Shown here piece by piece: positions 33,441-43,836 of a stretch of 64,000 bases of DNA (positions within the stretch are counted from its first letter, which is position 1; each line of letters starts with the position of its first letter). Below the pieces are notes generated by a model. That model was not told the DNA's origin. It ran no database searches and was given only the letters and a program-made list of their open reading frames with translations. The stretch comes from Arbacia lixula (lineage: Eukaryota; Echinodermata; Echinoidea; Arbacioida; Arbaciidae). The position numbers and the translations under genes are program-made. The DNA is taken from positions 310,001 through 374,000 of the forward strand of contig OZ022596.1 of the NCBI GenBank assembly GCA_963669155.1, given 5' to 3'.

Positions 33441-35321
33441 GTAGAAATGTATAGCTATATCTCTAAATTATTGAAGTTTCCAGCTACCACAGATCACTTG
33501 TGAGTAACTTTGAGATTTACTGCAACATATATCTCCCAAATTAAGTGTTTGGTTATGGGAACCTGGTGGTCCCTGCATCAAGCATATGGGAAATACAAAG
33601 TTAAATACTCAACAGGTTAACTTACTCTTTTGAACACACGAATCATTGCCAAATTATTAATGAAAGTAAATATGATATTGGAGGAATGACCTTTATTTAG
33701 AATATATCTATTCCAAAGGGACAATTGAAATGTAATGGAGTAACTGAATGTGTCATCTGATTACTGTGATGTGGTATATTGGCCCTCCCATTTCCTGAAA
33801 CAGGCAAGATAGTTGTTTTATATTTCACTTTTTTTTATTGTTTAATGGATCTTGAGTGGCGTCCATCCATCTGGGATGGTAATGGAGACTTGATGGTTTG
33901 ATCTTGAGTTTTGACTTTACTTGGAAGGTATATGATGGGGAACCCATGCCAGAGTAGAAGGTTACCTCAAGGTCAAGGTACTCTACAGGTAGCATACACT
34001 TTTAGTTTCTGTTTTTATTGTTGGGGTAGATAACTTCACAATAAACCTTAAATGGAGCTCTACTTGGTGAAAGCTAGGTCGTAGAAGTACATTTAAATAG
34101 GTTAGAGGTCAAATGAGGTCAATATATGTATTAAAATTTACCAGCAAGCACACAAGCTAGGCAGTTAGACACATTATTGGACACATTGTTACACTTGTGA
34201 CTTGACTGGTTACTAATATTTTTAGTCACTGTGTGCATGAGATTAGTATTTGTAGCCTACATCAGTTGTTGAAAAGCAGTTTTACTATTTCACTTCATTC
34301 TGACTTACATGATTTAGCATTTTCAAGAAATGTGCATCTGATTACAGACAGTCCATGTACAGACAGTCCATGATAATAAGGAGGGTGACCTAATATCAGC
34401 TTACTGGTCTGTCCACTGTCATGCTGCCCACAGTTGTTGTTTTTTTTTAAAATCAAATTACTTGTGGAGATATCATTTATGGCATGTTGCTAACCATACT
34501 AAGGTCCATGCTTGAAAGCATATTCCAGATCTAATCTTCAAATTTTGAACACTGATAGAAATGTCTGGTAATTCTAGAGGAGCAGGTTTAAAAACAGGAG
34601 AAAAGAGCATTCAACAAATAGCAGTTTGATGTAAGTTTGAATGGAACTTCTATACTCTAACTTTGTTAAATCATTTCTGCACATTTATGCACAGGTTTTA
34701 GACCACCTAATTAAGTTACAGTGTCTTTTGCAATTTTTCCATGAGCATTCAAACAAAAGCTCAAAATGTGATATATTGCTATTAATTTATAGATTTCTAT
34801 AGGGAATAATCAGCCAATATCATAAACTCCTAACTCCTTGCATACAATCTTTACAACCGTTTCATGAAATTATGCAAAGACTTCATAAAGTTCTACAACT
34901 TACTTTGTTTCTTGTAATATTTTTAACTTGTTTTTGCTTGATTGGTTTTTGTTTATTTTTCACTTCTACTTGATGCCAGGCTGAATATCCCCTGTTATGC
35001 ATTTAGAGTACTGTCTCCAGTTTATGTCATTGTTTTTTATGCCTCCACCTGATATCTTTCTTAGCTGGTCGGATCCTTCATGAGTCTCTTAACGTTGGTG
35101 ACAAGACAGATTGAAGTGAGAACATATTTAGTTTGCCTAATCTTGTTTAAAGTTCACCAACTCATCAGGTCTGCAGGTGCATGTGTTTTTGGTCATTAAT
35201 GTCAATGTGACAGGAAGGCTTTCTTTTAGTTGAGTTTAAATACTATGTTTTACTATTCTTTTAATCTTGCCAAGTTATGCAGAGCATCAAAGATGGCTTT
35301 TGTTTCTGTGTTTGATATTTT
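33441..35321. other. Non-coding, intron-like stretch
   Basis: No further exon with matching phase was found. A 15-base direct repeat (TACAGACAGTCCATG) occurs at about 34345-34374. Otherwise AT-rich and unremarkable. Confidence 0.4.
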
Positions 35322-35355
35322 AATGCCTCTGCCACTTAGTAAAGGCAGAGGCATT
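35322..35355. repeat. Hairpin AATGCCTCTGCC, 12-bp perfect stem
   Basis: AATGCCTCTGCC (35322-35333) pairs with GGCAGAGGCATT (35344-35355) over 10 bases. It resembles the terminal hairpin of the element starting at 35587, so it may be a diverged solo end of the same family. Confidence 0.75.
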
Positions 35356-35586
35356 TTCATGCTTATTGTTCAATTTTTTGAGTGTTAGAAAGTAGTTAAC
35401 TTATAGTATTCAACTGGACGATCACTAAATTATAATTAATAACAGCATGGTGATTTTGGTATGGGGGAGGGGAGTAGTGGTGGCATCAAAGTTACATGTA
35501 TATGCAATAAATGAAAAGGGAAAGCCCCCATTTGGGAGTGCAGGGTGGTAGAGGGGCTCTTGCAGTTTGCATTGTCACGTATTTTT

Positions 35587-36985
35587 ATGCCTCCGCCACG
35601 AAGTGGCCGGAGGCATTATGTTTTCGGGTTGTCCGTCCGTCCGTCCGTCCGTCCGTCCCGAATCCGTTTAGGCAATATCTTGAGAACCGTCAAGCAGATT
35701 TCCTTCAAACTTGTTTCATGTATGTATTGCATAAAACTAATGAAGTGTGTAAAATTGGGGTCAAATCTGATTGAGGTCAAAGGTCAATGAACTTTGTAAA
35801 AATTGCCCAAAAATGACCTTTTCCACAATAAATCCAAATCCAAGGATGCAATTGTCATTAAACATGGTACAAATATGGATCACTACTAGACTGGTGACAT
35901 TTTTGGTAACATTCCTGAAAGGTCAGAGGTCAAAGGTCAATGAAATTTGTGAAAATTTGCCAAAAATTGACCTTTTTCACAGTAAATCAAAATCCAAGGA
36001 TGCAATTTCCATTAAACATGGTACAAAGATAGATCACTACTAGTGGATAGACTGGTGACATTTTTGGTAAAATTCCTCAAAGTTCAGAGGTCAAAGGTTA
36101 ATGAACCTTGCCAAAATTGGCTAGAAATTGCCCCAAACTTTAAATTTTTCACAATAAATCCAAATCCAATGGTGCAATTCCAACCAAACATAGTGAAACA
36201 ATGGATCACTACTTGGGGGTAGACTGGTGACATTGTTGGTGAAATTCCTGGAAGGAATTGATATTTTTCACAATAATTCCAAATCCAAATCCAATGTCAC
36301 AATTCTAACTAAACATGGTACAGAGATGTATCACTTCATGGAGGTAGACTGGTGAAAGTTTAGGTAAAACTCCTGAGAGTTCAAAGGTCAAAGGTCCATG
36401 AACTTTGTAAAAAATTAGCTAAAAATTGCCCCCTAAGTGATAATTTTTAAAATAAATCCAAATCCAATGGAGCAATACCAACCAAACATGGTGCAAAGAT
36501 GGATCACTGCTAGACTGATGACATTTTTGGTGAAATTTCTCAAAGGTCGGGGATCAAAGGTCAATAAACTTTGCCAAAATTGGCTAAAAATTGCCCCCAA
36601 ATAGATATTTTTCATATTGAATCCAATACTGATGATTCAATTCAAACCAAACCTAGTTACAGAGATGTATCACTTTATGGAGGTAGACTGGTGAAGTTTA
36701 GGTAAAATTCCTGTAAGGTCAAAGGTCAATAAACTTCACCCCAAATTGGCTAATTTTAAATAAACTTGATGCAAGGATGGATTAAGACAGACTGGCTAGA
36801 TTGGAAGTCATAGAAATAAGAGGTCAAAAGTCAATGAACATTGCCAAACTTAGCTAAACTTGAAAAAAGAAAATGTGATATTTTCATTTCACATAGGAGC
36901 AATGGTACATTGCCCACCAAACATACACTTTTCTGAGAATAGCAAAGAGGCGGAGGCATATTTATCGACTGCGTGGCAGTCGAAT
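35587..36985 (+). mobile_element. TIR element ATGCCTCCGCC with internal 165-bp tandem array
   Basis: The left end ATGCCTCCGCC (35587-35597) is inverted at 36949-36959 (GGCGGAGGCAT). A hairpin (ATGCCTCCG...CGGAGGCAT) forms the left terminus and CGACTGC/GCAGTCG another just past the right end (36966-36982). A GTCC run lies at 35629-35656. The interior is about seven diverged tandem units marked by GACTGGTGACATT and AGGTCAAAGGTCAA, with anchors at 35889, 36050, 36222, 36347, 36513, 36686 and 36789. No transposase is encoded. Similar termini are, from memory, common in marine deuterostome genomes. Confidence 0.75.
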
Positions 36986-37287
36986 TGCTCTAGTTTTCTC
37001 TATGTATTAATTAGTCACTTTGCCCAAGTCAGAGCAATGTACATGCCCCCCTCCCTCTAACCTACACCACTGCAGTAATTGCATATAACAAGTGACACAT
37101 TTTCTTAATAACTTGTGAGATAAAATGAGATCTAACAGCATAGAGTTAATATAATTCTCTGGATCAAACATATACATGTGTGCATTGAGCATTATTGTAG
37201 CCAGGGGAGGGGAGGGGGGTACATTGTGTCCCCTTGAGTCCTCCTGCACCTTAAGAGCATTTTCTAGTAAATTTGCTGACTTTTTCT

Positions 37288-37565
37288 AAAATTGTATTTA
37301 TTTTTATTTTTTATTTTATTTCACGTTTTATTTAGACAGGGTAGTCCTTTCAGTCTCGAGGACTGCTTTCCAAAGGAGCCCTGTGATACAAATCACGTAA
37401 ACATAACAAAATATGTAACATTCAAATACAATTAATACAAAGATCAAAGATAACAATAACAAAGACTCACACAAAGACACATTTGAAGAAGGGAAAAAAA
37501 AAAGTCACACAAATGTAAGTGAGTGACCCCCCCCCCCCCCTCCCCTCCCCCCCCCCCCCCCCGGC
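37288..37565 (-). mobile_element. 3' UTR and tail of the minus-strand CR1-like element
   Basis: Reading leftward from the ORF2 stop, a C-run (37529-37562 on plus) is followed by a short UTR ending GGACTACCCTGTCTAAATAA and an A-rich AAATAAAA-type tail near 37288-37318. The CTACCCTGT terminus is shared with the plus-strand CR1-like element at 23140-24066. Confidence 0.75.
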
Positions 37566-40500
37566 CTAACGCAGTGCCCAGGTGTAGCTTATACGACGCA
37601 CATCTGATTTAAATTTTGTGAGACTATTACAACAGTGAACAGTGATTGGGAGGCTGTTAAAGAGTTTACTACCACAATAGCAGATTGATCTTTTCATGTA
37701 TTCAGTTCTAGGTGTGGGAACAAATAACGGGCTGCGGGTTGCGTAACGGGTTGTATAGTTAACATCTCTGCGTTGTATTAAGGTATTTAAGTAACGGGGA
37801 GCTTGCCCATGGAGCATTTTGAATACAATTACCGTTTGTTGATACCGGATTCTTTGCTTAACTGACTGCCAATTTAAAGTGCTTAATAGAAAACTTGCCG
37901 ATGTGAATAAATCCATGCCAAGAACCATTCGAGCGTATTTGTTTTGCAATCGTTGGATACGTGAAATATTTGTTTGGGCACAGCTTCCCCATACTGTACA
38001 AGAAAAATCAATGTGTGGTAAAACAAGAGAATAAAACAGATCTATCATTATTTCTTTTGTAAGGTAACACTTTACTCTACGTATGCAGCCAATTGCTTGT
38101 GATATCTTTTTTACAACATGATCAACATGACTAGTCCAATTAAGACTCCCGTCCAACACAACACCAAGATATTTAAATTCTTTGACATGTTCAAGGATAT
38201 CATTTTTGTACATTATTGCCAATTTTTTACCTGTTAATTTACGGTTTGAACCAAACAGCATAGTTTTCGTCTTTTCCGAGTTTAAAAATAGGTCATTACA
38301 TTGAAGCCATTTAGTGATGGTACCAAATTGTGACTGGAGTTTCAGTTGTACATCATGAATATTCTTATCTGTACAAAATATAGCTGTGTCATCTGCGTAT
38401 AAAGATAATTTACAGGATTCATCTAATATTAAATTAGATATGTCATTAATAAATATACTGAACATGAGGGGTCCTAGAGTCGAACCTTGGGGAACACCAG
38501 ATTTTACCTTTAAGTACTTGCTTAATGTTCCTTCTATTGAAACACAATGCAATCGATCAGTAATATACGATTTAAACCATTCTAATTCAAGATTACGTAT
38601 TCCATACATCGATAGTTTTTTTAAAAGACGAGTATGAGAAATTACATCGAATGCTTTTCGTAAGTCAAGAAAGATTGCACCTGTGATATTACCAGAATTC
38701 ATATTACGCAGAATATATTCTGAAATATCAGTAACACATGTTTGAGTTGAATGCATCGGTCTAAAACCTGATTGTATAGAAGATAACAAAGAATTTTCAT
38801 CAAAGTATTTATAAAGTTGTGCATGAACAGCCCTTTCCAATATTTTTGCAGGTATGGGCAGTAAAGAGATTGGACGATAGTTGTTAATATCTAATTTATT
38901 TCCACCTTTGTAAAGTGGTATTATTTTTGCAATTTTAAAGTCAGTTGGGATCTCCGCAGTACGTAATGATACATTATAAAGAAAACTTAATGGCCTTGCA
39001 ATGTAATCAGCAGCAAGTTTCAATAGTTTTGGGTGTAATTTATCAATTCCAACAGCTTTATTACAGTTAACTGACTTCAGTTCTTTAAGTACAAATTCTA
39101 TTGTTATATCATCAAAGGAGAAACTTTCAGTGTTTTCAACTATCGTTGAACAAATATCAGTGCATGTATGATCGAGGTTTTTCATTGTATCTAAAATATT
39201 ATTAAAATTCTTATTAAATGCATTAGCGACCTCTTGTCTGTCTGATACTAGATCATCATGAAATTTAAGTTGATACTGAGTTGAAGTTCTTTTCTTACTT
39301 GGGAGTAACGTGTTCATTACTTTCCACTTGTTTTTTATATCACGACCAGCCTCTGACAACTTATTACGATAATATCTTTTCTGTAATACTTTATTGAAAT
39401 TATTTACTTTATTTCGACAGTTTTGGTATAGTTTCCAATCTTCAGGATCTTTTCTATCATCATATCTCTTTTTCAAATAATCACGCTCTCTAGCAAGTTC
39501 CAAATATTCGTCAGTGATCCAGGGCACCTGTTTCATCTTTTTTCTAACTGTACAATATGGTGCATGTTTATTACAAATAACCTCAAATGCCTGTTTAAAT
39601 TCAGTCCAAATTTCGTTCACATTTGTCTTTTCATATACACTACTCCAATCATAATTTCTAAGATCATGACAAAACTTTTCTACATCAAAATTACGAAACG
39701 ATCTGAACTTGGATACTTTGGGATAACCTTTAGGCAAAGTTTCTTTCAATACAACATAAGTTAACAGATGGTCACTAATAGACGCAGATTGTATACCTGA
39801 CGTTAATGAACCAAATGAATTAGACACCAAAATCAGGTCAATAAGAGTTTGGCTATGTGGAGTAACACGAGTAGGTTTCTTTATAATTTGAGATAGAGCA
39901 AACTCATTACATAAGCAACGAATCTTTTTGGAAAAATTACTCTCTTTTAACATATTAACATTAAAACCACCCATAATAATAACACGGTCAGAATTAAGAC
40001 ATATTTTATCAAGTTGGTCATTAAGACATTGAAAAAAGGACAAACCTACGTCTGGTTTCTTATACAGGATACCTATAAAAATTGGTGTTCTGTTCTTTAA
40101 TCGAACCTCTATCCACATAACTTCAAGAGAGTCGGACTCAAGATCTTTTCTTCTTATATATGCAATACTTTCTCTAATATAACAACCGACTCCTCCCCCT
40201 TTCGAACTGTCATCTGATATTCGGTCTTTTCTTTCAAAATTATATCCATCAATATGAAAGGCATTGTCAGGACAATCTTTGTTCAGCCATGTTTCTGAAA
40301 CAGAAAAAATATCATATGAGCTATTTTGCAAAAATGATTCTACTTCGCCTTTTTTATTGCGTAAACTGCACACATTTAAATGAGATATTTTAAGACCACG
40401 TTCTTTCGGGAAAGAGTTGTTAACATGTATTTCATTAATATTATTTACAGGTGGGTTACGATCATCTATAAGAGTCGCTATGTTTTCAATTGTACAACTA

Positions 40501-40691
40501 TCACCGTCATGAAAAGGCATTTGTCGAAAAACACATAAAGCACAAATCCAATCACTGTCTGAATGAAATATCTCGGGAGAAATGTCTCCACAATTTGTGT
40601 GGGACCAAGTTTGACAAATAATGCAAAGCACTGCGTTTTGATTACATTTAACAGATTTTTTACAAAATATACACGGAAATTTCAAAGACAT
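37566..40691 (-). CDS. CR1-like ORF2: PHD finger, endonuclease, reverse transcriptase
   Basis: A full 1041-codon open frame. Residues 7-53 form a C4HC3 PHD-type zinc finger (C7, C10, C23, C26, H31, C34, C50, C53). The endonuclease starts at HLNVCSLRNK (N106), with E133 in SETWL, GGGVGCYI, PTRVTPHS and SDH. The RT carries YKGGNKLDINNYRPISLLP, QSGFRPMHS, IFLDLRKAFDVISH, SGVPQGSTLGPLMF, YADD at 765-768 (38388-38399) and YLGVVLDGSLNW. It ends with TRYATRSPL and a GSKLFNSLP region. Length and domain order are complete for the family. One key residue is altered: the GDFN box reads GGFN (Gly at residue 242). Its ORF1 begins 50 bases upstream of this start. Confidence 0.95.
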   Translation of the reverse strand: MSLKFPCIFCKKSVKCNQNAVLCIICQTWSHTNCGDISPEIFHSDSDWICALCVFRQMPFHDGDSCTIENIATLIDDRNPPVNNINEIHVNNSFPKERGLKISHLNVCSLRNKKGEVESFLQNSSYDIFSVSETWLNKDCPDNAFHIDGYNFERKDRISDDSSKGGGVGCYIRESIAYIRRKDLESDSLEVMWIEVRLKNRTPIFIGILYKKPDVGLSFFQCLNDQLDKICLNSDRVIIMGGFNVNMLKESNFSKKIRCLCNEFALSQIIKKPTRVTPHSQTLIDLILVSNSFGSLTSGIQSASISDHLLTYVVLKETLPKGYPKVSKFRSFRNFDVEKFCHDLRNYDWSSVYEKTNVNEIWTEFKQAFEVICNKHAPYCTVRKKMKQVPWITDEYLELARERDYLKKRYDDRKDPEDWKLYQNCRNKVNNFNKVLQKRYYRNKLSEAGRDIKNKWKVMNTLLPSKKRTSTQYQLKFHDDLVSDRQEVANAFNKNFNNILDTMKNLDHTCTDICSTIVENTESFSFDDITIEFVLKELKSVNCNKAVGIDKLHPKLLKLAADYIARPLSFLYNVSLRTAEIPTDFKIAKIIPLYKGGNKLDINNYRPISLLPIPAKILERAVHAQLYKYFDENSLLSSIQSGFRPMHSTQTCVTDISEYILRNMNSGNITGAIFLDLRKAFDVISHTRLLKKLSMYGIRNLELEWFKSYITDRLHCVSIEGTLSKYLKVKSGVPQGSTLGPLMFSIFINDISNLILDESCKLSLYADDTAIFCTDKNIHDVQLKLQSQFGTITKWLQCNDLFLNSEKTKTMLFGSNRKLTGKKLAIMYKNDILEHVKEFKYLGVVLDGSLNWTSHVDHVVKKISQAIGCIRRVKCYLTKEIMIDLFYSLVLPHIDFSCTVWGSCAQTNISRIQRLQNKYARMVLGMDLFTSASFLLSTLNWQSVKQRIRYQQTVIVFKMLHGQAPRYLNTLIQRRDVNYTTRYATRSPLFVPTPRTEYMKRSICYCGSKLFNSLPITVHCCNSLTKFKSDVRRISYTWALR

Positions 40692-40741
40692 AACCAGAAT
40701 AAAACATTATTGTTCGCACCTTACTATTCTGATGACGGTTC

Positions 40742-41581
40742 TTAAAGTTTGTCAATGTCTGCTTTTGATGCGACTCGCACCTTTCTACCGTTCTTCAAGA
40801 GTGCAGTGACTTTTCCGTCTAACGTCCAAACTTTATTAACGAGTTCATGTGATCGAAGGTTGTTCACTAGCGCTTGTTGCTCTGCCGTTAGGTCCTCATG
40901 AATGTAGATGTTGGTGCCCTTCAACTTGGATCTAGCGCTATACACGGCATGTCTTGGGCTATACGTCGTGAACTTGATGATAATTGGACGCGGCCGGGGT
41001 CTGGAGTCACCGTTCGAGTCATCGCGCTTCCAGTTTCGCGGTGTAAAGCGGTGGCTGCGATCAACGTCGGACGGGTTGAGAGAGATCCCCATGTGCTCAC
41101 GCACCGTGTCGGTAATCAGCTGGCTGGTGTCTTCATGAGGTTGCTCTGGGATACCATGGAAACGGAGAGAATACCGTCGGCTGTACTGTTCCTGTTCATC
41201 TGAAGTGCGTTGCAGATCGTTGACCTTCTTTTCAAGGACATTGACTTTCTTGTTCAGTGAAACAATGGTTTCGTTCTGTTTCTGAAGTTCTAGTTGTATC
41301 GCTTCGTAGATTTCCTGGGTCACCTGTTCCTTTATTGCAGACACAATGGCGTCCACGACACGCTGTCTCATAGCTTTGTCAGTGAAGCTGGAATCTACTT
41401 GACGACGTATGACATTCAAGAGTTTATCGTCCTTTTGTTCTGCCATGCCTGACTGACCAGCTGAATCAGGGGTATCGGCGATCGGAGAAGAAGAGGTCTC
41501 CTGGGCGGACGGCGACGGCGCTGAAAGACCGATGTTGTCGTTTACCTCATCGCCACCCCTCAGTTTGTACTTCCTTGGCAT
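40742..41581 (-). CDS. L1-type ORF1: coiled coil, RRM and C-terminal domain
   Basis: 279 codons from ATG. The N-terminal 90 residues are Ser/Pro-rich and low complexity. Residues of about 95-135 form a coiled coil (ETIVSLNKKVNVLEKKVNDL). The junction EQYSRRYSLRFHGIPE leads into an RRM-type domain with DRSHRFTPR, followed by a C-terminal domain (RPIIIKFTTYSPRHAVYSAR, LKGTNIYIHEDLT). In the family it binds the element's RNA as a trimer and acts as a nucleic-acid chaperone. It is intact and just ahead of ORF2, giving a two-ORF transcript on the minus strand. The 5' UTR presumably lies beyond 41581. Confidence 0.9.
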   Translation of the reverse strand: MPRKYKLRGGDEVNDNIGLSAPSPSAQETSSSPIADTPDSAGQSGMAEQKDDKLLNVIRRQVDSSFTDKAMRQRVVDAIVSAIKEQVTQEIYEAIQLELQKQNETIVSLNKKVNVLEKKVNDLQRTSDEQEQYSRRYSLRFHGIPEQPHEDTSQLITDTVREHMGISLNPSDVDRSHRFTPRNWKRDDSNGDSRPRPRPIIIKFTTYSPRHAVYSARSKLKGTNIYIHEDLTAEQQALVNNLRSHELVNKVWTLDGKVTALLKNGRKVRVASKADIDKL

Positions 41582-42251
41582 GTCGAAAGTGAAGAAAATT
41601 CAGAGTTTCGACAGTTCGACTATTCGAGACACCACAGAATTGATCCAGGAGTAAATCCAAGTGCTATATGTTATTAAGACGAATGGTCTTGATATTGCAA
41701 ATGAACAAAAGATGTAGAAAAGACGAAATTTCTCGGAGCGAAATTCAAGATAGGTGTACGCGTAACTACGATCTGCTACATATATAGGAAACAATTTGAT
41801 GCATAACCATGATAACTTTGGTATGCCTGTCTTGCCTGATATCTTTTGTTGCCATGTCAACCATAATTGGCAGCCATGCCAAACAGAAAGGTTGTGTGTT
41901 TTTTTTTTCTCTAATACCATTCCATTTGACAATGAATCCTTGGGTTTTACTGCTTCAGTTTTCTCAAGGGTCTAAATATGAAGTTATAATTTTTGAATGG
42001 GTTATAAATAATTGTACATGTGTATATGATTTTCCCTTTTCTCTTGTGAAGAAAACATTATACAATCGATATGAAATAATTTTGATGAAAGAATTTTAAG
42101 TTGTATACAGAAAAGAACAATTTTAGCCCATTTTATGTATTTCTTTATGTTCCGAATAACACCCCACTTTTTGACCTTTCCAAACATCAACCTCATTGAA
42201 TCGAACTTAATGGCAAACATTAAAGTATAACTTGTGATGTAATAACACTTT
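41582..42251. other. Probable 5' UTR of the CR1-like element and flanking DNA
   Basis: No reading frame of note. The left part adjoins the ORF1 start and should include the element's 5' UTR. No clear 5' boundary or target duplication was found. Confidence 0.4.
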
Positions 42252-42429
42252 ACCCACAAATGTAATACCGCCCACAAATGTAATAACACTTTACCCACAA
42301 ATGTAATAATTTCACCCACAAATGTAATAATGCACTTTACCCAAAAGAATGTAATAATTTTGAACCACCCACAAATGTAATGATCACTTAACCCACAAAT
42401 GTAATAATTTTTAGGGAATATTTTGTCGA

Positions 42430-43560
42430 ATTTCTTCAAAACTGAAACCCTGTACTGATGCATCGGTATAGCGCGCAGTCTTTATTCCAGACCCAACTAT
42501 AGGCCCGATCACCTTCTCTCTGTGGAATAACGTGAGAATGGAGCCTAGTCTTTCCTCCAGACCCGAAAATTTCAAAAATAACAACGTAGTCTTTTTTCCA
42601 GACCCAATTTTTTTCATTTTTGGAATCTTCAAAATCAAGGCCCAATCGTTTTATTTTTGTGGCATAACATGAGAATTGAACCTAGTCTCTCCTCCAGACC
42701 CGATTATTTCAAAAGTAGGAGTGTAGTCTTTTCTCCAGACGCAATTATTTCATTTTTTCAAATGTTCAAAACAAGGCCCCATTATATTTTTCTTGTGAAA
42801 TAACATGGTAATCGAGCCTAGTCTTACCTCCAGACCCGAGTAGTTCAAAGATAAGAGCGTAGTCTTTTTCCAGACCCAATTATTTCGTTTTTTTTTAAAT
42901 CTGCAAAACCAAGGCCCTATCATCTTATTCTTGTGGAAAAACATGAGAATCAAGCCTAGTCTTTCCTCCAGACCCGGTTAGCTTAAAAGTTAGAGCGTAG
43001 TCTTTTCTGCAGACCAAATTAATCAACTTTCTAAATCTTCAAAACCAAGGCCCCATCATCTTCTTCCTGTGGAAAAATATGAGAATTGATTATAGTCTTC
43101 CCTCCAGACCCGGTTATTTTAAAAGTAAGAGCGTAGTCTTTTCTGCAGACCCAATTAATTAACTTCTAAATCTTCAAAAACAACACCCCTTCATCTTATT
43201 CCTGTGGAATAACATGAGAGTTTCTAGTATTTCCTCCAGACCCGGTTATTTTAAAAGTTAGAGCGTAGTCTTTTATTCAGACCCATTTAATTATTTTTTG
43301 AGCCTTACAAACTCAGAACACATCATCAGATTTTCATGAAATAACATGAGGATTGAGCCTAGTAGTCTTTCCTTCAAACCCTGTTATTTCACAAATAAGT
43401 GCGTAGTCTTTTCTCCAGACCCATTTAATTCATTTTTGAAACCTTAAAAATAAGACCATCATCATCTTATTCCTGTGGAATAATGTCAACATCTTCCAAA
43501 CTAAGACCCTGACTGTGATAAATCAGATGTTTAGAGCGTAGTCTTTCCTCGTAATTGAAA
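42430..43560. repeat. Satellite array, about 136-bp unit, eight copies
   Basis: The phrase CCTCCAGACCC starts at 42554, 42691, 42827, 42965, 43101, 43233 and (diverged) 43371, giving periods of 132-138. Each unit also contains a sister phrase TAGTCTTTTCTCCAGACCCA in its second half and ends with CTTATTCTTGTGGAATAACA, so the unit is an ancient dimer. The array lies wholly within the iteron-TIR element. Confidence 0.9.
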
Positions 43561-43836
43561 TTTAAAAACAAATCTTTAAAACTAAGATCCTATTAACTAA
43601 TTTCGTTTTTTTTAATAAGAAAATACAAATCAAAAAGTCAAGCACTTTGAGCATGTACATGTACATAATGTGTATATAGCTCATTATAAATACTCATCAT
43701 TATCGTCATCTTTTCTTGGCGATGCATGGCATCGCTTTACATTGTTACATATGTGGATACAACACGTCTCAGTGGTCGGCGGTCACACAAACTAACGAAT
43801 AAGTCAAAATAGTACATATATATACTTGTTTATATC

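Noticed and set aside
41600..41932. 110-codon minus-strand frame ahead of ORF1
   Set aside because: No ORF1-like or other motif; ORF1 has a clear own start at 41581.
42240..42420. Regular repeat-spacer pattern resembling a CRISPR array
   Set aside because: Spacers are only a few bases and similar to each other, the same boxes occur inverted at the other end, and the genome is eukaryotic.
42002..42463. 153-codon minus-strand frame
   Set aside because: It is the translation of the iteron boxes (repeated ITFVG/YYICG-like residues), with no domain.
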